From contig NZ_KQ948424.1 in assembly GCF_001514065.1 (NCBI RefSeq), forward strand, positions 531,568 through 595,567: 64,000 bases of DNA. The letters are read 5' to 3'. The position numbers were made by a program, and so were the translations under genes. This document shows, in pieces, positions 8,840-17,270 of this stretch. Positions within the stretch are counted from its first letter, which is position 1, and each line of letters begins with the position of its first letter. The notes under the pieces were generated by a model that saw nothing but the letters and a program-made list of their open reading frames with translations, was not told where the DNA came from and made no database searches. The stretch comes from Streptomyces antibioticus (GTDB lineage: Bacteria; Actinomycetota; Actinomycetes; Streptomycetales; Streptomycetaceae).

Positions 8840-10474
8840 TCAGGGCATCCAGTACAGGGCCGCCGTCCAGGCGAGGAGCAGCGCCAGCGTGACCGGCCAC
8901 AGGCGGCGGTCCCGCTCCCGTGCGTCGATCTCGCCGGTCGGCCGGACCGCCGGGTCCTTCCACATCGCGGTGATCTCGGCGGCGAGCCGCTCGTGGGGGT
9001 GGACGAAGCCGAGTTTCCGCTCCAGCCATCTCCAGCGCAGGCTGAACGCCTTCCACTCCGCGAAGGTGGCGCGCCGGCTGTCGATCCGCAGCTCGCCGCC
9101 TTTGCAGCGGACGATCCGGATGTGGTCCCAGGCGACGTGCCGGGTGCGCCGCACCCCGTTGAACCACAGCCCGGTGCTGTCCGCGGTGATGCGCCAGCCG
9201 ACCCAGTACGTGAGCAGCCAAGCCCCGCAGAGCGCGAGGGCGGCGCCGAAGCTCCACCGCCACACCCCGGTCTCGCCCCACACGTTCTGGCCGGCCCACA
9301 GCACCACCGCCGTGGCGGTGAGCCGGTCGGGCCACCCGGCTCGCCAGCGCCGCACGGCAACCGGCTTCGGTACCGGGTGTGGCACGACGGCCCGCTTCTC
9401 CTTGGCGAGCGCACGACGTACGGCACCGTCGGACACCGGTCGCACCGGCCCGGTCGAGCACTCGACGAAGGGCGGCGCGTCCGGGTCCTCGTCGGCGGTG
9501 AGGAGCACGATCTCGGCGCCGTCGTAGGGAGCGCCGTAGAGGACGGCCTCGCGCAGCGGCCCGGGAGCGTCGTCGTCGAGCCGGTCGAGAAGGGCGTTCA
9601 GCTCCTCCTCGTCGACCTCCTCGTCCTCGTCGTATTCGTGGGCGTCTTCGTCTTCGTCTTCGTCTTCGTCTTCGTCGAGCTCCAGCGTCGAGACGACGAA
9701 CAGCGGCCGCAGCGCGCCCACGTCGTCGGCGGCGAAGACCTCCGTGTCCACGTCCGCGTTCTCGCGTACCAGCACCCGCAGCACCGGCGCCGGTTCGCGG
9801 CGCAGCGCGACGGCCCGACGGCGGCCCAGCGCGGCGGAGAGCAGGACGGTGAGCCCGAGTCCGGCCACGTACAGGCCCGACGCCGCGACCCCCTCACGGT
9901 CGACGACGTCGTCCCAGACGCCGGAGGTGGCGGCCAGCGTGACCCCGGCCACCGTCACGGCGGAGCCGAACCAGGCCAGCCCCTTCCCGCGCGTCACCGG
10001 CCGCTCGGCGTACGGCACCGGCGCGGTGACGCCCCCGGCCGCCGCGAGCGCCGCCTCGCGCTGCCGCTTGCGGGCGGCGAGCCGCACCTCGGCGGCCCGC
10101 GCGCACAGCCCCGCGAGGACGGCGCAGGCCAGGAGAAGCAGCCAGGAGGGTTCCAGTCCTACGACCATGACGACCGCCGTCGGCGCGGTGAACCGTACGA
10201 CCTCGGGCCGGGCCACCAGCCACACCGGCTGGAGGCCGACGAACGCGGCGAGCACGGGCGGCACGTCGACGTCCGTGACGGCGAGCGCCAGCAGCGCGGC
10301 GCCGTAGCCGAGCAGCACCACCGCCATCACGGTGTCGGTGCGCCGCGGCACCGGTACCCCGCGCGGGGGCAGCGCGTCGGTCCAGCGCCGGGCTTGCTCC
10401 CCGCTCCAGGACGGGCAGCCGTCCGGTATCGCGCTCGTGGGCAGCGGCGACGGCCGCGCAGGATTCGTACTCAT
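8840..10474 (-). CDS. Membrane protein with PH-like C-terminal domain and acidic repeat
   Basis: 544 residues. Two or three membrane segments lie near residues 48-120 and another pair near 165-205. A highly acidic stretch (about residues 268-295, Asp/Glu alternating) follows, then another hydrophobic pair near 395-425. A small PH-like beta domain (GLWFNGVRRTRHVAWDHIRI) sits near 435-465, and a final helix ends the protein. The acidic stretch is encoded by five exact copies of a 6-base unit. The function is not known; Streptomyces has many PH-domain membrane proteins. The neighbouring minus-strand gene also carries such a PH segment, so the pair may form a functional unit. Confidence 0.78.
   Translation of the reverse strand: MSTNPARPSPLPTSAIPDGCPSWSGEQARRWTDALPPRGVPVPRRTDTVMAVVLLGYGAALLALAVTDVDVPPVLAAFVGLQPVWLVARPEVVRFTAPTAVVMVVGLEPSWLLLLACAVLAGLCARAAEVRLAARKRQREAALAAAGGVTAPVPYAERPVTRGKGLAWFGSAVTVAGVTLAATSGVWDDVVDREGVAASGLYVAGLGLTVLLSAALGRRRAVALRREPAPVLRVLVRENADVDTEVFAADDVGALRPLFVVSTLELDEDEDEDEDEDAHEYDEDEEVDEEELNALLDRLDDDAPGPLREAVLYGAPYDGAEIVLLTADEDPDAPPFVECSTGPVRPVSDGAVRRALAKEKRAVVPHPVPKPVAVRRWRAGWPDRLTATAVVLWAGQNVWGETGVWRWSFGAALALCGAWLLTYWVGWRITADSTGLWFNGVRRTRHVAWDHIRIVRCKGGELRIDSRRATFAEWKAFSLRWRWLERKLGFVHPHERLAAEITAMWKDPAVRPTGEIDARERDRRLWPVTLALLLAWTAALYWMP
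9644..9673. repeat. In-frame hexanucleotide microsatellite
   Basis: Five perfect copies of GTCTTC (GAAGAC on the coding strand) lie inside the PH-like membrane protein gene and encode alternating Glu-Asp. Degenerate GTC/CTC triplets extend it on both sides. Gain or loss of units would keep the frame. Confidence 0.85.
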
Positions 10475-10577
10475 CGTCTTCCAGACACTCGGACCACGCC
10501 GGTGGTTGCGGACCTCGGGTCCGGGACGGCCGAGGAACGGGGCAGATCACGGCCCCGCGAGCGGTGAACCGCGCGGG

Positions 10578-11216
10578 TCAGCCGGTCGCGATCAGGATCG
10601 CCAGCAGGACCGCGCCCGCCAGGGCCGGTGCCAGCACCTCGTACGCCCAGCGCACCGACACCTCGCCCTGTGCGCTCTCCGCCTTCTCCCGCGCCTCCCA
10701 CAGCTCCCGCAGCTCGTCCATGACCTTGTCGGTCTCGGCGCGCAGCGGACCGTCGGCGGCGTCGGCGGCGGCAGCGGTGGAGCCGGCGCCCGGGAAGCCG
10801 AGGCCGCCCATTCCCCGGGTACGTCCGCCGGACTCGGCCCGGGCGGTGCGCCGGGCCGCCTTCTTGCGGGCGCGCAGGGACACCGGGATGGCCCAGAGCT
10901 GGAACTTGGTGCCGGACGCGGCGACGACCTCGTTGGAGTAGCTGGAGCGGAACGCGGCGACCTGGCTCCAGGGCAGCACGATCACGCGGAACGGGTTGCG
11001 CACGCGCAGCCGGTCCTGGCCCGCGAAGACGGCCGGGCGCAGGGTGAAGGCGACGACCAGCGGGATCACCAGGATCATCGCGGCGAGCGCCAGCCAGGGG
11101 ACCCGGCCCGAGCCCTGGACCAGGGCGTCGATGCCGAGCCAGGCGGTGATGGCGAGCAGCAGCGCGCCTCCGGCGATGGCCGCGGGTGAGCGGTAGATCC
11201 GGTCCTTGGTCGTCAT
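10578..11216 (-). CDS. PH domain-containing membrane protein
   Basis: 212 residues from ATG 11216. Two membrane helices (about residues 13-32 and 40-60) are followed by a PH-like sheet (DRLRVRNPFRVIVLPWSQVAAF) that is characteristic of Streptomyces DUF-type PH proteins. A charged linker comes next, and a C-terminal helix (VLAPALAGAVLLAILIATG) forms a third membrane segment. A longer start at 11252 is possible, but the extra residues are low-complexity. It lies 103 bases upstream of the larger PH-like gene on the same strand. Function unknown. Confidence 0.8.
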   Translation of the reverse strand: MTTKDRIYRSPAAIAGGALLLAITAWLGIDALVQGSGRVPWLALAAMILVIPLVVAFTLRPAVFAGQDRLRVRNPFRVIVLPWSQVAAFRSSYSNEVVAASGTKFQLWAIPVSLRARKKAARRTARAESGGRTRGMGGLGFPGAGSTAAAADAADGPLRAETDKVMDELRELWEAREKAESAQGEVSVRWAYEVLAPALAGAVLLAILIATG

Positions 11217-11297
11217 GGGGCCGATTGTGCCCGACGGGCCGGCGGCGCTCATACGCGGTGGTGTCCGACGAGATGAGCATCCGGGGGTGTACAGCCG

Positions 11298-11316
11298 CTA
11301 CGCGCGTAGATATGCT
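11298..11316 (+). promoter_or_regulatory. Operator palindrome plus -10 of deoC operon
   Basis: CTACGCGCGTAG at 11298-11309 is followed after one base by the -10 box TATGCT at 11311-11316. The palindrome therefore lies between the -35 and -10 positions. The GTG at 11323 is 7 bases from the -10, so the message is probably leaderless. Confidence 0.78.
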
Positions 11317-11322
11317 CGTGTG

Positions 11323-12288
11323 GTGACCATGCCCACCACTGCATCTCCCGCACACGCTCTTACGGACGTGACCGCGTCCGACAGCACGCTGCGTCGCTTC
11401 CTCCACGGGCTGCCCGGCGTCGACGCGGTCGGCCTGGAGGCGCGCGCCGCCTCCCTCGGCACCCGTTCCATCAAGACCACCGCGAAGGCGTACGCCATCG
11501 ACCTCGCCATCTCGATGGTCGACCTGACGACGCTGGAAGGCGCGGACACCCCGGGCAAGGTCCGGGCGCTCGGCGCCAAGGCGGTCCACCCCGACCCGAC
11601 CGACCGGACGACCCCCGCGACCGCGGCCGTCTGCGTCTATCCCGACATGGTGGCCGCCGCCAAGGAGGCCGTCGCCGGCTCGACCGTGAAGGTCGCCTCG
11701 GTCGCCACCGCCTTCCCGGCGGGCCGCGCCGCCCTCTCCGTGAAGCTGGCCGACGTGCGTGACGCCGTCGCGGCCGGTGCGGACGAGATCGACATGGTCA
11801 TCGACCGCGGGGCGTTCCTCGCGGGCCACTACATGAAGGTGTACGACGAGATCGTCGCCGTGAAGGAGGCCTGCGGGACGTCGGCCCGCCTGAAGGTCAT
11901 CTTCGAGACCGGCGAGCTGTCGACGTACGACAACATCCGGCGGGCGAGCTGGCTCGGCATGCTGGCGGGCGCGGACTTCATCAAGACGTCCACCGGCAAG
12001 GTCGCCGTCAACGCCACCCCCGCCAACACCCTGTTGATGCTGGAGGCCGTACGGGACTTCCGTGCCGCCACCGGCGTCCAGATCGGCGTGAAGCCGGCCG
12101 GCGGCATCCGGACGACGAAGGACGCGATCAAGTTCCTGGTCCTGGTCAACGAGACGGCGGGCGAGGACTGGCTGGACAACCACTGGTTCCGCTTCGGCGC
12201 CTCCTCGCTCCTGAACGACCTGCTGATGCAGCGTCAGAAGCTGGCCACCGGCCGCTACTCCGGCCCCGACTACGTGACGGTGGACTGA
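11323..12288 (+). CDS. deoC: Deoxyribose-phosphate aldolase
   Basis: About 321 residues. It cleaves 2-deoxyribose-5-phosphate to glyceraldehyde-3-phosphate and acetaldehyde, the last step of deoxynucleoside breakdown. The Schiff-base lysine is Lys221 in FIKTSTGK and the partner lysine is Lys257 in GVKPAGGI. The N-terminal extension relative to the 250-residue bacterial enzyme is typical of the actinobacterial form. The GTG at 11323 is chosen because it lies 7 bases after TATGCT (leaderless); ATG 11329 is the alternative. The two aldehyde dehydrogenase-like genes follow at 6-base and overlapping spacing, so one operon would oxidise the acetaldehyde made here. Confidence 0.94.
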   Translation: MTMPTTASPAHALTDVTASDSTLRRFLHGLPGVDAVGLEARAASLGTRSIKTTAKAYAIDLAISMVDLTTLEGADTPGKVRALGAKAVHPDPTDRTTPATAAVCVYPDMVAAAKEAVAGSTVKVASVATAFPAGRAALSVKLADVRDAVAAGADEIDMVIDRGAFLAGHYMKVYDEIVAVKEACGTSARLKVIFETGELSTYDNIRRASWLGMLAGADFIKTSTGKVAVNATPANTLLMLEAVRDFRAATGVQIGVKPAGGIRTTKDAIKFLVLVNETAGEDWLDNHWFRFGASSLLNDLLMQRQKLATGRYSGPDYVTVD

Positions 12289-12293
12289 TCCAC

Positions 12294-13730
12294 ATGGCAT
12301 CTGCATTCGAGTACGCACCGGCGCCCGAGTCCCGCTCCGTCGTCGACATCGCGCCCTCCTACGGCCTGTTCATCGACGGCGAGTTCACGGAAGCCGCCGA
12401 CGGCAAGGTCTTCAAGACGGTCTCGCCGTCCACCGAGGAGGTGCTGTCCGAGATCGCCCAGGCGGGCGAGGCGGACGTCGACCGCGCGGTGGCGGCCGCC
12501 CGCAAGGCCTTCGAGAAGTGGTCGGCGCTGCCCGGCTCCGAGCGCGCCAAGTACCTGTTCCGCATCGCCCGGATCATCCAGGAGCGCAGCCGCGAACTGG
12601 CCGTCCTGGAGACCCTGGACAACGGCAAGCCCATCAAGGAGACCCGCGACGCCGACCTCCCCCTGGTCGCCGCGCACTTCTTCTACTACGCGGGCTGGGC
12701 CGACAAGCTCGACCACGCCGGCTTCGGCGCGAACCCGCGCCCCCTCGGCGTCGCGGGCCAGGTCATCCCCTGGAACTTCCCCCTCCTCATGCTGGCGTGG
12801 AAGATCGCCCCGGCGCTGGCGACCGGCAACACGGTCGTCCTCAAGCCCGCCGAGACCACCCCCCTCTCGGCGCTGTTCTTCGCGGACATCTGCCGCCAGG
12901 CCGGTCTCCCCAAGGGCGTCGTCAACATCCTTCCGGGATACGGCGACACGGGCGCCGCGCTCGTCGCGCACCCGGACGTCAACAAGGTCGCCTTCACCGG
13001 CTCCACGGCCGTCGGCAAGCAGATCGCCCGCACGGTCGCGGGCACGTCGAAGAAGCTGACCCTCGAACTGGGCGGCAAGGGCGCCAACATCGTCTTCGAC
13101 GACGCCCCGATCGACCAGGCCGTCGAGGGCATCGTCAGCGGCATCTTCTTCAACCAGGGCCAGGTCTGCTGCGCGGGCAGCCGCCTCCTCGTCCAGGAGT
13201 CGATCCAGGACGAGCTGCTGGACTCCCTCAAGCGCCGCCTGTCCACGCTCCGCCTCGGCGACCCGCTGGACAAGAACACGGACATCGGCGCGATCAACTC
13301 CGAGGAGCAGCTCGCCCGGATCACCTCGCTCGTCGAGCAGGGCGAGGCGGAGGGCGCCGAGCGCTGGTCCCCGGCCTGCGAACTCCCCTCCTCCGGCTAC
13401 TGGTTCGCCCCGACGCTCTTCACGAACGTCACCCAGGCGCACACCATCGCGCGGGACGAGATCTTCGGCCCGGTGCTGTCGGTGCTGACCTTCCGCACGC
13501 CGGACGAGGCCGTCGCCAAGGCCAACAACAGCCAGTACGGCCTGTCGGCGGGCATCTGGACGGAGAAGGGCTCGCGCATCCTCGCCGTGGCCAACAAGCT
13601 CCGTGCGGGCGTCATCTGGTCCAACACGTTCAACAAGTTCGACCCGACCTCGCCGTTCGGCGGTTACAAGGAGTCGGGCTTCGGCCGCGAGGGCGGCCGC
13701 CACGGCCTGGAGGCGTACCTCGATGTCTGA
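12294..13730 (+). CDS. Aldehyde dehydrogenase
   Basis: 478 residues, full-length NAD(P)-dependent aldehyde dehydrogenase. The cofactor loop VIPWNFPLLM, general base Glu258 in LELGGKG and catalytic Cys292 in NQGQVCCAGSR are all present; FGGYKESGFGREGG near the end is the oligomerisation and cofactor region. It starts 6 bases after deoC and overlaps the next gene by 8 bases, so the three genes are surely co-transcribed under the palindrome-bearing deoC promoter. The natural substrate is plausibly the acetaldehyde released by DeoC, by context only. Confidence 0.93.
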   Translation: MASAFEYAPAPESRSVVDIAPSYGLFIDGEFTEAADGKVFKTVSPSTEEVLSEIAQAGEADVDRAVAAARKAFEKWSALPGSERAKYLFRIARIIQERSRELAVLETLDNGKPIKETRDADLPLVAAHFFYYAGWADKLDHAGFGANPRPLGVAGQVIPWNFPLLMLAWKIAPALATGNTVVLKPAETTPLSALFFADICRQAGLPKGVVNILPGYGDTGAALVAHPDVNKVAFTGSTAVGKQIARTVAGTSKKLTLELGGKGANIVFDDAPIDQAVEGIVSGIFFNQGQVCCAGSRLLVQESIQDELLDSLKRRLSTLRLGDPLDKNTDIGAINSEEQLARITSLVEQGEAEGAERWSPACELPSSGYWFAPTLFTNVTQAHTIARDEIFGPVLSVLTFRTPDEAVAKANNSQYGLSAGIWTEKGSRILAVANKLRAGVIWSNTFNKFDPTSPFGGYKESGFGREGGRHGLEAYLDV

Positions 13731-14607
13731 GCGACTTGCTGTCTTCAAGACCTACAAGCTGTACGTCGGCGGGAAGTTCCCGCGTTCCGAGAGCGGCCGG
13801 GTGTACGAGGTGACCGACTCCAAGGGCAGCTGGCTGGCGAACGCACCTCTTTCGTCCCGCAAGGACGCCCGTGACGCGGTCGTCGCCGCCCGCAAGGCCT
13901 TCGGCGGCTGGGCGGGGGCCACGGCCTACAACCGCGGCCAGATCCTGTACCGCGTCGCCGAGATGCTGGAGGGCCGCAAGGCGCAGTTCGTGCGCGAAGT
14001 GGCCGACGCGGAGGGCCTGTCGAAGTCCAAGGCGGCCGAGCAGGTCGACGCGGCGATCGACCGCTGGGTCTGGTACGCGGGCTGGACCGACAAGATCGCC
14101 CAGGTGATCGGCGGCGCGAACCCGGTGGCGGGCCCGTACTTCAACCTGTCGTCGCCCGAACCGACGGGTGTCGTCGTGGTCCTGGCCCCGCAGGAGTCGT
14201 CGTTCCTCGGCCTGGTCTCGGTCGTCGCCCCGGTCATCGCGACCGGCAACACGGCGATCGTCATCGCGTCCGAGAAGTCCCCGCTGCCCGCCCTCTCCCT
14301 CGGCGAGGTCCTGGCCACCTCGGACCTCCCCGGCGGTGTCGTCAACGTCCTGTCGGGCCGTACGGCGGAGATCGCGACGCCGCTGGCCGCGCACCAGGAC
14401 GTCAACGCGATCGACTTGGCTGGCGCCGATGACGTACTGGCGAAGGAGCTGGAGATCGCGGCGGCGGACAACCTGAAGCGGGTTCTTCGTCCACAGCCTG
14501 TGGATTATTCGGCGACTCCGGGCATCGACCGCATGACGGCGTTCCTGGAGACGAAGACGGTCTGGCACCCCACGGGTTCGCTGGGCGCGTCCGGCTCGTC
14601 GTACTGA
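13723..14607 (+). CDS. Half-size aldehyde dehydrogenase-like protein without catalytic domain
   Basis: 294 residues. It aligns with the N-terminal cofactor-binding half of aldehyde dehydrogenases (YVGGKF start, PLSSRKDARDAVVAARKAFGGW, then TGVVVVLAPQESSFLGLVSV in place of the usual PWNFP loop). It has no catalytic Glu or Cys motif and no second domain. The reading frame is intact, has a clean ATG inside the end of the full-length enzyme gene, and its codon use matches its neighbours, so it is not a decayed gene. The likeliest role is a non-catalytic partner or regulator of the enzyme encoded just upstream. Confidence 0.85.
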   Translation: MSERLAVFKTYKLYVGGKFPRSESGRVYEVTDSKGSWLANAPLSSRKDARDAVVAARKAFGGWAGATAYNRGQILYRVAEMLEGRKAQFVREVADAEGLSKSKAAEQVDAAIDRWVWYAGWTDKIAQVIGGANPVAGPYFNLSSPEPTGVVVVLAPQESSFLGLVSVVAPVIATGNTAIVIASEKSPLPALSLGEVLATSDLPGGVVNVLSGRTAEIATPLAAHQDVNAIDLAGADDVLAKELEIAAADNLKRVLRPQPVDYSATPGIDRMTAFLETKTVWHPTGSLGASGSSY

Positions 14608-14624
14608 CGAGGGCCGCAGAGACC

Positions 14625-14668
14625 GGAGAGCCGCGCCTCCCCTCCGTCCGGGGGAGGCGCGGCTCTCC
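14625..14668. terminator. Bidirectional hairpin terminator
   Basis: A perfect 17-bp stem (14625-14641 with 14652-14668, GGAGAGCCGCGCCTCCC arm) with a 10-base loop lies between the convergent deoC operon and the secreted-protein gene. It can serve both. Confidence 0.82.
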
Positions 14669-14687
14669 GCTGCGCCCAGGGGTGGTC

Positions 14688-15098
14688 TCAGCCGTTGCCG
14701 AGCAGGCCCGTGACCTGTCCGACCACCGGCATGCTCCCGATGGACTGGGCCTGCGCCACCGGTGCCGTGAGCATCTGCGAGGTCAGGGGCTGGAAGTCGG
14801 CCACCTGGGTGCCGAGGCCGTTGTCGAGCGGGTCGACGCCCGTGCCCGCGAGCGGGTTGGGCTTGAGGCCGGCGACCGGGCCGGTGACGTAGCCGACCGT
14901 GCCGGCGATGCCCTGGAGGCCGGCCTGCGGGTCGATCTGGCCCAGGGAGGTGGGGCGGGTGCGGACCAGCTCGTCGACGACCGGCTGGGTGTCCGCGGCG
15001 GCCGACGCGGCGCCTGCGCCCAGGGCCACGCCCGCGGTCGCGAGGGCGGCCAGCGCGCGCTGGGCGGTGGGGGTGGAGGAGGACGCGTGTCGGGCCAT
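14688..15098 (-). CDS. Small secreted protein with Sec signal peptide
   Basis: 136 residues from ATG 15098; GAAGGTGG upstream is the ribosome site, and a GTG at 15110 is too close to it. The first 35 residues form a signal peptide (Arg/His start, hydrophobic run ALAALATAGVALGAG, AASAAAD cleavage region). The mature part is Pro/Gly/Gln rich and lacks cysteines, with LTSQMLTAPVAQAQ and a GLLGNG tail. It resembles the product of the gene at 21318 in layout. Function unknown. Confidence 0.75.
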   Translation of the reverse strand: MARHASSSTPTAQRALAALATAGVALGAGAASAAADTQPVVDELVRTRPTSLGQIDPQAGLQGIAGTVGYVTGPVAGLKPNPLAGTGVDPLDNGLGTQVADFQPLTSQMLTAPVAQAQSIGSMPVVGQVTGLLGNG

Positions 15099-15227
15099 TG
15101 CTGCTGCCACCTTCGACTTGCACAGGGTAATCAGGTCGACACGAAGGGTAGTTGACGTGTGACGCGCGCTTCAAAGCCGACCCGCGGGTTCGTTGAACAG
15201 CAGGTGAATGCCTCACACTGGTGTCCC

Positions 15228-15866
15228 GTGAGTTCCCCTTCGTCCATACCTGCGCGCGTCGTGCTGCTGTGCGGCCCCTCCGGCTCCGGCAAGTCCCTTC
15301 TCGCGGCCCGCTCCGGCCTCCCGGTGCTGCGCCTCGACGACTTCTACAAGGAAGGCGACGACCCGACGCTGCCGCTGGTGGCGGGGAGTTCCGACATCGA
15401 CTGGGACCACCCCGACTCGTGGGACGCGGACGCGGCGGTCGCCGCGCTCACCGAGCTGTGCCGCACGGGCCGTACGGACGTCCCGCAGTACGACATCTCG
15501 CTCAGCGCCATCACCGGCAAGGAGACCGTGGACATCGGGCGGACCCCGCTGTTCATCGCGGAGGGCATCTTCGCCGCCGAGATCGTCACGCGCTGCCGGG
15601 AGATCGGCGTCCTCGCCGACGCGCTGTGTCTGAGCCGCGGCCCCGTGCAGACGTTCCGCCGGCGCTTCCTGCGCGACCTCAAGGAGGGCCGCAAGTCGGT
15701 GCCGTTCCTGCTGCGCCGCGGCTGGCGGCTGATGCGCCTGGAGCGCACGATCATCGCCCGCCAGACGGCACTGGGCGCCCACGCCTGCGACAAGGACGAG
15801 GCACTGGGCCGGCTGGCAGCAGCGGCGGCGGGACGCCGTCCGGCGGCTTCGGCGCAGGCGGGCTGA
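15228..15866 (+). CDS. Uridine kinase-like P-loop NTPase
   Basis: 212 residues from GTG 15228. The Walker A loop GPSGSGKS is at residues 14-21. It is followed by the LDDFYK substrate segment typical of uridine/cytidine kinases and phosphoribulokinases, DWDHPDSWD, and FIAEGIF corresponding to the Walker B strand. A lid region rich in Arg (QTFRRRFLRDLKEGRKS) follows. It would phosphorylate a pyrimidine nucleoside with ATP, matching the nucleoside theme of the region, though no copy of the shared palindrome lies upstream. The start is close to a possible -10, so it may be leaderless. Confidence 0.85.
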   Translation: MSSPSSIPARVVLLCGPSGSGKSLLAARSGLPVLRLDDFYKEGDDPTLPLVAGSSDIDWDHPDSWDADAAVAALTELCRTGRTDVPQYDISLSAITGKETVDIGRTPLFIAEGIFAAEIVTRCREIGVLADALCLSRGPVQTFRRRFLRDLKEGRKSVPFLLRRGWRLMRLERTIIARQTALGAHACDKDEALGRLAAAAAGRRPAASAQAG

Positions 15867-15897
15867 ACGTCTCCGGCGCCGCCACCGTCGTAGCACC

Positions 15898-16230
15898 ATG
15901 ACGACGATCAGATGCGGGGCACTGCTGGTGACGGCCGCGATGCTGGCCCTGGCCGGATGCACGGAGTCGGGCGGCGGCGAGGCCTCCTGCTCGGGACTGG
16001 TGAGGTACGACGGGCGGGGCTATCTGCCCGTCGAGAAGTCCGTCTTCACGGTCGGCGAGCGGCTGGGCACGGCCAGGGTCGAACCCTGTGACGACACCGG
16101 GGACGGCGTGTACAACGGCTCTGCCGAGCGCCGGACGAACGCCTACGCCATCGAGGGCGTGGACCCCACGGAGGGCATCGCGGTCGGGGACAGTCCCGGC
16201 GACGCGGCTCCCCTGGCGGTCCACCGCTGA
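15898..16230 (+). CDS. Small lipoprotein (DUF6281-like)
   Basis: 110 residues. The signal peptide ends in the lipobox LALAGC with the lipidated Cys at residue 21. The mature domain has three further Cys-flanked segments (EASCSGLVRYDGRGYLPV and VEPCDDTG), a pattern seen in small Streptomyces lipoproteins of unknown role. It starts 31 bases after the uridine-kinase-like gene and may be read with it. A strong hairpin follows. Confidence 0.78.
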   Translation: MTTIRCGALLVTAAMLALAGCTESGGGEASCSGLVRYDGRGYLPVEKSVFTVGERLGTARVEPCDDTGDGVYNGSAERRTNAYAIEGVDPTEGIAVGDSPGDAAPLAVHR

Positions 16231-16245
16231 CCGCGCACAAAAAAA

Positions 16246-16280
16246 CGGGGCTGGACGGACCCCCCGGCCCTCCAGCCCCG
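16246..16280 (-). terminator. Intrinsic terminator of sigQ
   Basis: A 10-bp stem (CGGGGCTGGA 16246-16255 with 16271-16280) with a run of seven adenines on its left. On the minus strand the hairpin is followed by a U-run, the classical rho-independent form, so it mainly terminates transcription coming from sigQ. Confidence 0.8.
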
Positions 16281-16283
16281 CTT

Positions 16284-16386
16284 TCCCCCGTTCCCCCGTG
16301 GTGCTTCCCCCGTGAAACCCCCCGGTTACTGCTCCCCCGTACTGCGCACCACCGTTACCGCTCCCCCGTGGTGGTGCATCCCCCGT
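16284..16386. repeat. Array of six TCCCCCGT units
   Basis: TCCCCCGT occurs at 16284, 16292, 16306, 16333, 16361 and 16379, several followed by GGTGGTGC. It occupies the 3' flank of sigQ between the terminator hairpin and the sigQ stop. On the minus strand each unit reads ACGGGGGA. Confidence 0.7.
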
Positions 16387-16406
16387 GGTGGTGCTCCCCC
16401 CAACCC

Positions 16407-17150
16407 TCAGGCGACAAGCTCCCCGAAGGCGTTCTCCTCGTCACGGCCGTGGCTGAGGACCTCGTCCTCGCGCAGCCGGCGGAGCGACCGCCAGATGCTC
16501 GACTTGACCGTGCCGACGCTGATGTCGAGGATCTCCGCGATCTCCGGGTCGGTGCGGCCCTCGTAGTAACGAAGGACCAGCATCGTCCGCTGGAGTTCGG
16601 GCAGCCGGGCCAGCGCCTGCCACAGGACCGCGCGCAGTTCGGTGCCACGCATCGCGTCCGTGTCGCCGGGCGTCTCCGGCAGTTCCTCGGTCGGGTACTC
16701 GTTCAGCTTGCGGCGGCGCCACGCGCTGATGTGCAGGTTCGTCATGGTGCGGCGGAGGTAGCCCCCGACCGCGGCCTTGTCACTGATCCGGTCCCAGGCC
16801 TTGTACGTCGAGAACAGCGCGCTCTGCAGCAGGTCCTCGGCCTCGAAGCGGTCCCCGGTGAGGTGGTAGGCGGTTGCGTACAGGGAGGCACGACGCTCCT
16901 GGACGTAGGCGGTGAACTCCGCCTCCGACAGCGAGCGACGCTCCCCCGAGCCCTCCCCGTACGCCGCACCCCCGTGCGATTCCCCCGTGAAACCGTCAAC
17001 CACCGTCATGTACGCGGTGTGCTGACGCCCGGTGCCGCGAGCGCACCCCCGCCCGCTCACGGCACCGGACTTCTCGGAACCCCGGCCCCCGTTCACGTCG
17101 TGCAGACGCGTGATCACTGCGCTGGTGCTGTTGCTGTGCAGCGTGTTCAT
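16407..17150 (-). CDS. sigQ: ECF-type RNA polymerase sigma factor SigQ
   Basis: 247 residues. Sigma region 2 (residues about 85-150: SLYATAYHLTGDRFEAEDLL, then TMTNLHISAWRRRK) and region 4 (about 170-235: LPELQRTMLVLRYYEGRTDPEIAEIL, GTVKSSIWRSLRRLRE) are complete. The first 60 residues are an unstructured extension; a later Met at about 48 is an alternative start, but the ATG at 17150 has a good GGGGG site. It is divergent from afsQ1 with a perfect AfsQ1 box in between. In S. coelicolor this same arrangement makes SigQ a target of AfsQ1 in antibiotic and nitrogen control. Confidence 0.93.
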   Translation of the reverse strand: MNTLHSNSTSAVITRLHDVNGGRGSEKSGAVSGRGCARGTGRQHTAYMTVVDGFTGESHGGAAYGEGSGERRSLSEAEFTAYVQERRASLYATAYHLTGDRFEAEDLLQSALFSTYKAWDRISDKAAVGGYLRRTMTNLHISAWRRRKLNEYPTEELPETPGDTDAMRGTELRAVLWQALARLPELQRTMLVLRYYEGRTDPEIAEILDISVGTVKSSIWRSLRRLREDEVLSHGRDEENAFGELVA

Positions 17151-17270
17151 CTCGCGCCCCCCGTCGTGGACTTCCGGTGTTCGGCTTGCTCAGGCGCTGG
17201 AGTTCGTTGCCGCTTCCTTGCCTGTGCCGAAAAGCTTGCCCTCGCACCTTCATGGCCGTGTCCGCCGACT

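Noticed and set aside
10471-12318. Long minus-strand frame across deoC
   Set aside because: It lies opposite deoC, with composition bias and no motifs.
13723-14607. Treating the half-size aldehyde dehydrogenase as a pseudogene
   Set aside because: No frameshift or stop is seen, its start is coupled to the upstream gene and codon use is normal.
16284-16386. CRISPR array
   Set aside because: The units are 8 bases with irregular 0-20 base gaps and there are no cas genes.
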